Of a stretch of DNA of 64,000 nucleotides, positions 52,699 to 61,318 are shown one piece after another (positions within the stretch are counted from its first letter, which is position 1; each line of letters opens with the position of its first letter). The position numbers were made by a program, and so were the translations under genes. Origin of the DNA: Bacillota bacterium (GTDB lineage Bacteria > Bacillota > Clostridia > Lachnospirales > Lachnospiraceae); the NCBI GenBank assembly GCA_023435895.1, contig JAEZLH010000031.1, forward strand, positions 62,001-126,000, given 5' to 3'. The notes beneath the pieces were generated by a model, which was given only the letters and a program-made list of their open reading frames with translations, made no database searches and was not told where the DNA came from.

Positions 52699-53616
52699 AT
52701 GAGTATCGAAGGTGATTGGAGGGTAGGGTATAAAGAATGTACCCTATGTCCGAGAAATTGTAAAAGCAACCGCCTGGAAGGTAAAGTTGGTTATTGCAAG
52801 GAGGATTCCCGTCTGGTGGTAGCAAGAGCCGCTCTTCATATGTGGGAGGAGCCTTGCATCTCCGGTGAGGAAGGCTCCGGCACGGTATTCTTCTCCGGTT
52901 GTTCCATGGGTTGCGTATACTGTCAGAACCATAATATCGCCTCCGGTGCGGCAGGAAAAGAAATCACCGTAGAGCGACTGAGTGAAATCTTTCTGGAACT
53001 GCAGGAGAAGAAGGCAAATAACATTAATCTGGTTACCCCAACTCATTATACTCCCCATATCATAGAGGCGATACGCCTTGCCAGAAGGAAGGGACTGAAC
53101 CTTCCGATTGTGTATAATTGCAGTGGTTATGAGAAGGTGGAAAGTCTGCAATTGCTGGAGGGATATGTGAATGTATACCTACCCGACTTCAAGTATAGAA
53201 ATTCTGAACCAGCACAAAAGTATTCCCATTGTTCAGATTATTTTGACATAGCATCCTTGGCAATCAAAGAAATGGTACGTCAGACCGGGGAAGCAGTATT
53301 TGATGAACGAGGCATTATGACGAACGGAGTAATCGTCAGACATTTGACGTTGCCGGGATATTTGGAGGATTCAAAGGAAATTATAAAATATCTCTATGAA
53401 ACCTATGGAGATCAGCTATACATCAGCATTATGAATCAATATACACCACTTCCCCATGTCAAAGATTATCCTGAAATCAATCGCAGGATAACGGAAGAAG
53501 AATATGAGGAGCTAGTGGATTATGCCATAGAACTTGGCGTCGAGAACGGATTTATCCAAGAAGGAGAGACCGCAAGCGACAGCTTTATACCGGAATTTAA
53601 CGGAGAAGGAGTTTAA
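52699..53616 (+). CDS. Radical SAM protein, pyruvate-formate-lyase-activating-enzyme-like
   Basis: 305 residues from ATG 52699 (GTGAGG upstream). An N-terminal Cys motif CTLCPRNCKSNRLEGKVGYC, which could bind a further cluster, precedes the radical SAM motif CSMGCVYCQN (Cys-x3-Cys-x2-Cys), and NLVTPTHYTPHI, YNCSGYEK and YLPDFKYR follow. This is the PflA-like group annotated as 4Fe-4S proteins near RlmD genes in clostridia; the substrate is unknown. The rlmD-like gene starts five bases after its stop, so both are co-transcribed. Confidence 0.9.
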   Translation: MSIEGDWRVGYKECTLCPRNCKSNRLEGKVGYCKEDSRLVVARAALHMWEEPCISGEEGSGTVFFSGCSMGCVYCQNHNIASGAAGKEITVERLSEIFLELQEKKANNINLVTPTHYTPHIIEAIRLARRKGLNLPIVYNCSGYEKVESLQLLEGYVNVYLPDFKYRNSEPAQKYSHCSDYFDIASLAIKEMVRQTGEAVFDERGIMTNGVIVRHLTLPGYLEDSKEIIKYLYETYGDQLYISIMNQYTPLPHVKDYPEINRRITEEEYEELVDYAIELGVENGFIQEGETASDSFIPEFNGEGV

Positions 53617-53621
53617 TCACC

Positions 53622-55268
53622 ATGAGTGAAAAGAAGAAACAAGGTAATAAGAAGAAGCATTCCCCAGTCAAAAAGGTGGAGGGAAATCGTGTAGCGAATA
53701 ATGGAAATGTGAATACAAAAAAGAAGACATTTTCCTACGAAAACAGCTATGAGGAGTTCGAGGATTTGGACTTTGAATTAATGGACAAGCTGAATAAAGG
53801 GAAGTTAATTAAGGGAAGCAAGAATAAGGGTCAAGGTTCGGTTGTTGGAGCAGGTAAAGGTTCGGTGGGAACAAAAGCACCAGTTAGAGAGAAAGTAAGT
53901 AGGGGAAATAAGGAAGTACAAAGCCGAGATAATCGTGCAGCTGGGAGTCGTGGCAGTAAGGGAACATCAGAAGGAAGCAATAAAGAAGGAATGAATCGAA
54001 GCAACAAAGCAGCAGTAGGACGAAGTGATAAATATGATAAGAGACAAAACAATAGAGGCGAGATGGGACGTGGCAGCAAAGAAAATGATAATATTGCTGA
54101 TAAGCGTAGAACCAAAAGAGTGGTGAAACCTGGAGAATGCCCTTATATCAGACAATGTGGCGGCTGTAATATATTAAAGAAGAGCTATGAAGAGGAATTG
54201 CAGGATAAGCAGAAGCTGGTGGAAGGCTTAATCTCCAAGTTCTGCAAGGTGGAGCCGATTATTGGAATGAAGAATCCGAGAAACTATCGTAATAAGGTTC
54301 ATGTGGTCTTCGACCATGACCGTAAGGGTAACCCGGTATCCGGTGTATATGAAGAGGGAACCCACCGCGTGGTTCCGGTAGAACAGTGTTGTATTCATAA
54401 TCAGAAGGCGGATGACATCATCGCTACAATTCGAGGGATGCTAAAATCATTTAAAATCAAGACCTATGACGAGGATAGCGGTTATGGTCTGCTTCGTCAT
54501 GCATTAGTTCGCACGGGCTATTCCAGTGGTGAGATTATGGTGGTGTTGGTATTGGCATCGCCGATTCTTCCTTCTAAGAATAACTTTGTGAAGGCACTTA
54601 GGGCAAAACACCCGGAGATTACAACCGTAGTTCTTAATATAAATGACAAGCAGACCAGCATGGTACTTGGTGATAAGGAACAAGTTATCTATGGTAAGGG
54701 ATTTATTGAAGATCGCTTATGTGATAAAGTGTTCCGACTTTCGCCAAAGTCCTTCTATCAGGTGAATCCGGCTCAGACAGAGGTGCTTTATAAGAAGGCG
54801 ATTGGGATGGCAAAGCTTACTGGTACGGAGACGGTTATTGATGCTTATTGCGGGATTGGTACGATTGGAATTATTGCATCTGATTATGCGAAGAAGGTAA
54901 TCGGTGTGGAGCTGAATAAGGATGCGGTGAAGGATGCGAATATCAATGCTAAGAGGAATGATGCTAAGAATATTGAGTTCTTTAGCAATGATGCAGGGGT
55001 GTTCATGAGTCAGATGGCAGAGCAGAAGGAAAGTGCAGATGTGGTGTTCATGGACCCGCCGAGAAGTGGAAGTACGGAACAGTTTATGGATGCAGTAGCG
55101 GGACTAAAACCTGGCAAGGTGGTGTATATTTCGTGTAATCCAGTGACGCTGGAGAGGGATTTGGTGTATTTGACGAAGAAAGGGTATAAGGCAGTGAAGG
55201 CGGTGCCGGTGGATATGTTTCCTTGGACTGGGCATGTGGAGGTAATAACTCTGTTGCAGAAAGCTTGA
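53622..55268 (+). CDS. rlmD: RlmD/RumA-like 23S rRNA (uracil-5-)-methyltransferase with disordered N-terminus
   Basis: 548 residues; GAAGGAG precedes the ATG. Residues 1-168 are extremely rich in Lys, Arg, Gly, Ser and Asn with no hydrophobic core and occupy the place of the TRAM domain usual in RlmD. From residue 173 on the [4Fe-4S] motif CPYIRQCGGC and a later Cys are present. The SAM domain shows VIDAYCGIGTIGI, VFMDPPRSG, and the catalytic Cys in YISCNPVTLERDL with the Glu in WTGHVEVITLL. The enzyme makes m5U in 23S rRNA. It ends right after the catalytic fold, without the approximately 80-residue tail many clostridial homologues carry; such a tail is found in decayed form at 62880. Confidence 0.9.
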   Translation: MSEKKKQGNKKKHSPVKKVEGNRVANNGNVNTKKKTFSYENSYEEFEDLDFELMDKLNKGKLIKGSKNKGQGSVVGAGKGSVGTKAPVREKVSRGNKEVQSRDNRAAGSRGSKGTSEGSNKEGMNRSNKAAVGRSDKYDKRQNNRGEMGRGSKENDNIADKRRTKRVVKPGECPYIRQCGGCNILKKSYEEELQDKQKLVEGLISKFCKVEPIIGMKNPRNYRNKVHVVFDHDRKGNPVSGVYEEGTHRVVPVEQCCIHNQKADDIIATIRGMLKSFKIKTYDEDSGYGLLRHALVRTGYSSGEIMVVLVLASPILPSKNNFVKALRAKHPEITTVVLNINDKQTSMVLGDKEQVIYGKGFIEDRLCDKVFRLSPKSFYQVNPAQTEVLYKKAIGMAKLTGTETVIDAYCGIGTIGIIASDYAKKVIGVELNKDAVKDANINAKRNDAKNIEFFSNDAGVFMSQMAEQKESADVVFMDPPRSGSTEQFMDAVAGLKPGKVVYISCNPVTLERDLVYLTKKGYKAVKAVPVDMFPWTGHVEVITLLQKA

Positions 55269-55633
55269 GGCAGAAGTATGGAAAAGTTATCCAACTTGAC
55301 ATATTAAACGGATAAGTAAAAATACAGGAAATAAAGATAGGCATTAGCGTTATTAATACCGTAGGGTAAATATACGTTAATGTCTTTTCTTTTTTATATA
55401 AAGACGATTTGTTACAGATAACATGCATGTTATTACACTTATACTGATATTGATTATGAATTTGATACAATTTATTTTGGAAGGAGAAGCAGAGATTAGG
55501 TATTAACAAATGTGCTAAGATATATGAATCAAGGTGAATATACATAACTATATTTTCATATTTGTGAGCAGATAGGTTTGAAGGAACTTTAATCCGAATT
55601 AATACCTACGAGCAAGTCAATGGCAGGTGTTAA
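55269..55633 (+). other. Island junction with eroded recombinase-flank sequence
   Basis: 365 bp between rlmD and the recombinase remnant. Around 55485-55555 short peptides (GINKCAKIYESR) recall the end of another large serine recombinase, which is often found in tandem, but they are too short to annotate. No direct repeat shared with the right edge near 62.5-62.9 kb was found by eye. Confidence 0.35.
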
Positions 55634-56483
55634 ATGAAAAAGGTCAGAAAAATTGAAGTACCTGAGAAACAAGCAGAAAGAAGAAAATTAAAAGTAGCAG
55701 CATATTGCAGGGTGAGTACCAGATATGAGAGCCAGAAATCCAGTATAGATCTCCAGGTATAATAATATACAAAATATGTTGAGGAGCAGGCGGATTGGGA
55801 ATTTACAGGAATTTTTATGGATTATGGTAGCAGATGCAGAATTAAGGGCAGAGAATTTTCAAACATTGATTCAGAATGCACTAAATGGAGAGATAGATTT
55901 CATTATTACGAAATCAATCAGCAGGTTTTCTGGAAATACTGTTGATATGTTGCAGATAATCAGAATACTAAAAGAAAGAGGAATAGCAGTATGGTTTGAA
56001 AAAGAAGACTTAAGAAGTACAGATGATGTTGCAGAAAAAATGATTACTATATACGTAGCATTTGCACAGGAGGAGGTACGGTATACTTGGAATGCTCAGT
56101 AATGAAAATATATGGGAGACAGTATGATTCAGAAGTCTTATACGCAGGATTATCTGGAAGGAAAACGTAAAAAGAATGATGGGAAAAGAACCAGATACTA
56201 TGTGTATGATACTCATGTGGGTATCATTTCAAAGGAGAAGTTCTTTGAAACTGCTTGTGAAATAAAGCATATAAAAAGGGCTATTAAAAACAGTGATGGA
56301 AATATAGAAACAAGTGGAAAGAAATATAATGGACAGAATTTGTTAGCAAATATACTGGTCTGTGAAGAATGCGGTGCTTCATTCAGGAGACGTACAGAGC
56401 GAGGGAAAGTAGTATTCAGGAATTCCCTATGGCAACCAGGGAAGGGATGGAGGCACTCTGAGATATGGAATAAGAGGCGGTAA
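55634..56483 (+). pseudogene. Decayed large serine recombinase
   Basis: Piece 1 (from ATG 55634) has KLKVAAYCRVSTRYESQKSS with the catalytic Ser, then two in-frame stops where the family has residues. After a frame change, piece 2 (55776-56102) encodes IDFIITKSISRFSGNTVDML, WFEKEDLRS and a truncated AQEEVR end. Piece 3 (56112-56483) holds the zinc-ribbon end (CEECGASFRRRT). Large serine recombinases move integrative elements and prophages. It is dead, but marks the left side of the qat island. Confidence 0.85.
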
Positions 56484-56568
56484 TGCAGGCTAAGATTAGA
56501 ATGTTGTAATTTGTAATATTACCAATTAAATGGATATTTTTTCTTGTATTACGCCTCCACTAAGAGTA

Positions 56569-56609
56569 CAATAGTAATAACAATGTTGTTGATATTGTTA
56601 TTACTATTG
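56569..56609. other. Perfect 16-bp-arm inverted repeat upstream of qatA
   Basis: Arms caatagtaataacaat and attgttattactattg enclose gttgttgat. No T-run follows. It ends 44 bases before the qatA start and is either a leader hairpin or a protein-binding dyad. Confidence 0.8.
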
Positions 56610-56653
56610 CAAGTGACATAGTTAAATGCTGAATTAAAAAGTGAGGTATATAT

Positions 56654-58474
56654 ATGTGGAGAGATTGTGAGACAGAATTGGATTTCCTGGATTTTGATTA
56701 TCTAATTAGAATTCTAGAGGATACTGTTAATGATGAAAAATTATTACCTTCAAGTATCGGTGTTTATGGCGATTGGGGAAGTGGAAAATCAAGTCTAATG
56801 TATATGTGCAAAAATTTGCTTTCCAAACAAAAAGGTTCAGTTTGTCTTATGTTTAATGGATGGTTGTTTGAAGGATATGAAGATGCAAAAACTGCAATAC
56901 TCGGTTCTATTTTAGATGGTATAGCTGAAAATAGAAATCTCTCTGATAAAGCAAAACTTGTGTTAGAAGGACTATATAATAGTGTAGATAAATTTAAACT
57001 TATAAAGAATGGAGTGAAGTTAGGAGCAGATATTTTATTGACTGGAGGAATAGGAACAATTGCTGACTTTACTATTAAAAATGTTGTAAAAGATGCTTCA
57101 AAAAAAATTCCTGTTTTAGATATTGAAAAAGTAACAGAAGAAATAAAGGATAAGCTTAATAATAAAGAATTAAGGGATGATATTAAAAAATTTAGAGAAG
57201 AGTTTTCGGAATTATTAGTTAAGGCTCGAATAAAAAAGCTGGTAATTTTTATTGATGAATTGGACAGATGTAATCCGAATACGATATTGGATACATTAGA
57301 AGCTATGCGTTTGTTTTTATTTACAGGAAGAGTTTCTTTTGTAATTGGTGCAGATGAAAGGCATATAGCATATGCCGTGAAAAATAAGTTCAATGAAATA
57401 GATGGAATTCAGTTAGATATTGGTAAAGAATATCTCGAAAAATTAATTCAGTATCCAATTAGAATTCCAAGTTTGAATGATTATGAGATGGAATTTTATA
57501 TAATGAGTTTATTATTTCAAAGTAAACTGTTAGAAGATGAATTTGAAAAACTGCTTATTTATTTAAATAGAATGAAGAAGGAGCAGTTTTTACAATTTGC
57601 AGTTGATTATGCTATGGTTAATGAATTTGATCAAAACATTGCAGAAAAAGTTAAAGATGATATTCTAGTAGCCAAACAATTAGCTTCTGTTTTGACGAAA
57701 GGATTAAATGGTAATCCTAGACAGTGCAAGAGGTTTTTAAACACATTAGATATGAGATTGAGAATGGCAAAATATAAAGGTATAACCTTGGATACAAGAA
57801 TACTTGCTAAAATTATGGAAGTTGAATATTTTAGAACGTCACTATTTAAGAAGATGGCACAACTATCATTATCGGGTACGCTTACTGTAGAGTTAGCTAA
57901 TCTTGAAAAAAAGAAATATGATGAATTGAATGAATTGAAACTATGGAAAGATGATTTATGGGTTACAGAATGGATAGATTCAGAACCAATTTTACAATCG
58001 CAAGACTTGAGTATGTATTTCTATTTTACAAGAACATCACTAGATAATAAAGGAATAAGTAAAGTAAATAAAATGTCAGATGCTGCAAAATTGATGTTTG
58101 ATGGAATTCGTAGCGGATCTGATATGTATTTAAGAGATGCAATAAAAAATATTGACAGTATTACTGATTTTGATGCAGAACAAATATTGGATGGGCTTTT
58201 TAGTGAATTAACGCAAGATACAGATTTAGATAATGAAAAATTAAAACGATTTTTAAGGTGGGGTAGTGCAAAAAACGAATTACAAATTTCAACAATTGAA
58301 TTTATAAGAGGTATTACTGGAAATAAAATAAAACCAGCAATGTTACCATTAATAATAGAATTTTATGTTTCAACAAAGAGATCTCAGGAATGTAAGGAAA
58401 TATTAGAAAAATGGAAAAAGGAAAACGCTAACATTGCGAGTAGAATAGATAAAGCGATAGCAGGTGAAAAATAA
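56654..58474 (+). CDS. qatA: Qat anti-phage system KAP-family ATPase QatA
   Basis: 606 residues with GAGGT before the ATG. KAP P-loop NTPase: Walker A GDWGSGKSS at 39-47, a hydrophobic insertion between the Walker motifs (about 124-140, GADILLTGGIGTIADF) that may touch the membrane, Walker B with LVIFIDELDRCNP at about 196-207, and GNPRQCKRFLN as sensor region. QatA is the ATPase of the QatABCD defence system described in the 2020 survey of microbial anti-phage systems. Its stop overlaps the qatB start by one base (TAATG). The codon use is more AT-rich than that of the genes before 55 kb, consistent with transfer. Confidence 0.92.
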   Translation: MWRDCETELDFLDFDYLIRILEDTVNDEKLLPSSIGVYGDWGSGKSSLMYMCKNLLSKQKGSVCLMFNGWLFEGYEDAKTAILGSILDGIAENRNLSDKAKLVLEGLYNSVDKFKLIKNGVKLGADILLTGGIGTIADFTIKNVVKDASKKIPVLDIEKVTEEIKDKLNNKELRDDIKKFREEFSELLVKARIKKLVIFIDELDRCNPNTILDTLEAMRLFLFTGRVSFVIGADERHIAYAVKNKFNEIDGIQLDIGKEYLEKLIQYPIRIPSLNDYEMEFYIMSLLFQSKLLEDEFEKLLIYLNRMKKEQFLQFAVDYAMVNEFDQNIAEKVKDDILVAKQLASVLTKGLNGNPRQCKRFLNTLDMRLRMAKYKGITLDTRILAKIMEVEYFRTSLFKKMAQLSLSGTLTVELANLEKKKYDELNELKLWKDDLWVTEWIDSEPILQSQDLSMYFYFTRTSLDNKGISKVNKMSDAAKLMFDGIRSGSDMYLRDAIKNIDSITDFDAEQILDGLFSELTQDTDLDNEKLKRFLRWGSAKNELQISTIEFIRGITGNKIKPAMLPLIIEFYVSTKRSQECKEILEKWKKENANIASRIDKAIAGEK

Positions 58475-59247
58475 TGGGAACATCAAGTAGCTATGGAGGA
58501 AATAAGGATAAGAAGAACTTACTTCCAGATGATTATGGCGAAAATAGCAATCAACCGGTTAGTTGGCAATCTGTAAAAACAGGTTTATCGAAATATATTA
58601 ACGGAAATGGTGGGAATGGAATAAAAGGGACAGCCAGACAATATGTTAAGGCTGCTGGTGGATCGGCTGCATTAGCTGCAAGATCGACAAGTGGTATTAG
58701 TGGTGCTGTAAATATTGGTAACATGTTTTCATCAATTAAAGAAAATGGTGTAATGAAAACTTTTGAACGGTTTGGTATAGAATATGCTGGAAAAAATGTA
58801 GAGGAGATATGTTCGTCATTAGTCAACTATATTGCACCGAGTTCAAATTCAAAAGAGGATGGAGTTGCCAGGGAGGCAGCTACAGAGGCAATGACACACA
58901 TGTATCAATATATTGAGAATAATGGCATGCAAATAGAAGTACTTGACTCAATGCCAGAAGAATTAATAGAAGAAACTTTTTGCTGTTATATAGAAAATTA
59001 TATATGGGGCAAAATCCTTAATGATTTAGAGTTCTGTTTCGAAAAAAATTCGAATGATCCACAGAAAACTGTGATGATGGAACAAGAGCTGAAACTGTAT
59101 ATATCAAATACTGTATCAGTTGCTCTTAATTCAACGGAAATGAAAGAAAAGATTTTTGGAAGTCAATCAATTGAAAATGGCGTAAAAGTATTATACAAGG
59201 ACTGCTATGAAGAAATGGAGGCCTACAAAAATGATTTTAGTATGTAA
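58474..59247 (+). CDS. qatB: Qat system protein QatB
   Basis: 257 residues beginning MGTSSSYGG, the glycine/serine-rich start characteristic of QatB, then a proline-containing LLPDDYGE. Residues about 35-85 are Gly/Ala-rich (KYINGNGGNGIKGTARQYVK), and the C-terminal half is helical and acidic. No catalytic motif is visible; the molecular role of QatB is unknown. It is translationally coupled to qatA and overlaps qatC. Confidence 0.88.
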   Translation: MGTSSSYGGNKDKKNLLPDDYGENSNQPVSWQSVKTGLSKYINGNGGNGIKGTARQYVKAAGGSAALAARSTSGISGAVNIGNMFSSIKENGVMKTFERFGIEYAGKNVEEICSSLVNYIAPSSNSKEDGVAREAATEAMTHMYQYIENNGMQIEVLDSMPEELIEETFCCYIENYIWGKILNDLEFCFEKNSNDPQKTVMMEQELKLYISNTVSVALNSTEMKEKIFGSQSIENGVKVLYKDCYEEMEAYKNDFSM

Positions 59248-60517
59248 GATTGAAGCTAAAGATGATTTTCATTTTGATAATGCTAAAGAAATCAATATTA
59301 ATGATAATGATAATATTACATATACATTTTGGAATGATGTAAAACCACTACCCAAATTTTATTCAGATGAAGGAATTGATTTGTTATATATTTCCTTATT
59401 TGTTTTCGGTGCAGACAGAACAATACTTAGAGATGACACTCCTGATTCATGGAGTCGTGTAATTGAATTATTTATTCCTGTATTAGCATATGATAAGTGG
59501 ATTCTGGAGAAGGTTAAAATTGAGAAGATGTTAAACTTTTTAAGTGGAGATATATGGATTTTACATTTCCGTCAGAGAGAAAGAAGTTACAAAGAAAACA
59601 GAGCATTTGATAAATATGGAAAGCTTAAAGTAGATAAAAAAAATTATAATACATTATGTATGTTCTCAGGAGGGTTGGATTCAGGAATAGGTGCGATAGA
59701 TTTACTGGAGTCAGGAGTTCATGATAACGTGCTGTTTATAAGTCATTATGGTGGAGGAAAAGGAACTAAAGAATATCAAGATGCTTTGAAGGATAACTTA
59801 GTAAGAGAATATGGTATTGATCAAGGGCAATTTTATCAAAATTATGCGGCTGTTATATATGGCGATGAGGATACAACAAGAACCAGATCGTTTATGTTTT
59901 TTTCACATGCTATTGCATATGCAACAGCTATGGCAGATAATGTAACATTAATTATTCCAGAAAATGGACTGATATCTCTGAATATACCACTTACACATAC
60001 ACGTTTAGGCACAAGTAGCACAAGAACTACACATCCATTTTATATAAAATTGTTTCAGGAGGTCTTAATAGATCTAGGAATTAAGATTACTATTGTTAAT
60101 CCGTATCAATTTAAAACAAAAGGCGAAATGGTATTGGAATGTAAGAATAGAGAGTTTCTACAAAAAAATATTGAGAATACAATGTCATGTTCACATCCTG
60201 ATGTTGGAAGACACAGAGGAGAAAGTGAGACGTGTCATTGTGGCTATTGTTTACCTTGCACAATAAGAAAGGCAGCAGTAAAAAAGGGGGAATTAGCTGA
60301 TACAAGTGTATACTATGACATGACATACAATAGTGGACCTACTGCTCAATATAATCTTAACGCATACAGGTTAGCTTTACTAAATTTTAATACTAAAACT
60401 GCATTTTTGAAAATTCAATGTTCGGGTCCCATTGAATATAATATTGGTGACTTCGCTGAACTATATATCAGAGGCATGCAGGAGGTAGAGACATATTTGG
60501 AGGAAATTAATGTTTGA
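59231..60517 (+). CDS. qatC: Qat system QueC-like protein QatC
   Basis: 428 residues from ATG 59231, with GGAGG ten bases upstream; the first in-frame ATG at 59207 overlaps qatB and is less likely. An N-terminal domain of about 135 residues, absent from QueC, precedes the PP-loop CMFSGGLDSG (about 143-152). Near the C-terminus CHCGYCLPC and an earlier Cys form the QueC zinc site. QueC makes preQ0 from CDG; in Qat the homologue may modify a base or nucleotide or a protein N-terminus, the substrate being uncertain. The absence of queD/E/F here supports the defence reading. Confidence 0.92.
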   Translation: MILVCKIEAKDDFHFDNAKEININDNDNITYTFWNDVKPLPKFYSDEGIDLLYISLFVFGADRTILRDDTPDSWSRVIELFIPVLAYDKWILEKVKIEKMLNFLSGDIWILHFRQRERSYKENRAFDKYGKLKVDKKNYNTLCMFSGGLDSGIGAIDLLESGVHDNVLFISHYGGGKGTKEYQDALKDNLVREYGIDQGQFYQNYAAVIYGDEDTTRTRSFMFFSHAIAYATAMADNVTLIIPENGLISLNIPLTHTRLGTSSTRTTHPFYIKLFQEVLIDLGIKITIVNPYQFKTKGEMVLECKNREFLQKNIENTMSCSHPDVGRHRGESETCHCGYCLPCTIRKAAVKKGELADTSVYYDMTYNSGPTAQYNLNAYRLALLNFNTKTAFLKIQCSGPIEYNIGDFAELYIRGMQEVETYLEEINV

Positions 60518-61265
60518 TTTTAATATGGATGCGCACATGCATTTTGACTTGTATAAGAATAGGACAGATGTTTTAGATTATATAGAGAAGAGTAAATCAT
60601 ATACAATCGCAGTTACAAATTTGCCGGAACTGTATGAGAAATACTCAATGCAGTATAGTAAATATAAGTATGTTAAGATTGCACTTGGGTTTCATCCAGA
60701 GTTAGTATGTCAATATAAAAGTCAATTAAGCTTATTTGCCAAGCTAAGTCACGCTGTACGTTATATTGGTGAGATAGGATTAGATTATACTGATGTTTCA
60801 GATAATGATAAAAAAAATCAATTGGAGATCTTTAGAAAGATTATAGAGATCTGTAATTCAGACAATAAAATATTGAGCGTGCATAGTAGAAAGGCATCCA
60901 CTGATATAATCAATGAGTTAGAGAAATACAATGGAAAAGTAATAATGCATTGGTTTACAGGGAAAAAATCAGATTTAGATAAAGCGATAAAGAAGGGATA
61001 TTATTTTTCTATTAATAGTCAAATGATCAAGAGTAAGTCTGGTCAAGATATTATTAGTAGAATACCAATAGACAGGATATTGATTGAAAGTGATGCCCCG
61101 TTTACTAAAGGTATGGAAGATAAGTATAAACTGGATTTTATAGATGAAATATATCAATATCTATTAGTTCTATATAATCAAGACATTGATAATGTTAAGA
61201 AGAGAATAAAGGCTAATTTTATATCTCTTACGACCAAGGATGAATTGGAAAATAGTCATCAATAA
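60510..61265 (+). CDS. qatD: Qat system TatD-like nuclease QatD
   Basis: 251 residues, overlapping qatC by eight bases with GGAGG just upstream. TatD-type metal-dependent hydrolase: metal ligands in MDAHMHFD, Glu in GEIGLDY, His in SVHSRKA, His in MHWFTG and Asp in ESDAPFTKG. All ligand positions are present, so a 3'-5' DNA exonuclease or related hydrolase activity is expected. It is the last gene of the canonical four-gene Qat operon. Confidence 0.92.
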   Translation: MFDFNMDAHMHFDLYKNRTDVLDYIEKSKSYTIAVTNLPELYEKYSMQYSKYKYVKIALGFHPELVCQYKSQLSLFAKLSHAVRYIGEIGLDYTDVSDNDKKNQLEIFRKIIEICNSDNKILSVHSRKASTDIINELEKYNGKVIMHWFTGKKSDLDKAIKKGYYFSINSQMIKSKSGQDIISRIPIDRILIESDAPFTKGMEDKYKLDFIDEIYQYLLVLYNQDIDNVKKRIKANFISLTTKDELENSHQ

Positions 61266-61318
61266 AAGTATGATTAGCCGTATAGTAACTATACAGATGA
61301 AGGGGGGAGGTAATAAAA

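Noticed and set aside
59231..60517. Queuosine biosynthesis gene queC
   Set aside because: It has an extra N-terminal domain, no queD/queE/queF neighbours, and lies between QatB and a TatD-like gene, so QatC is the better call.
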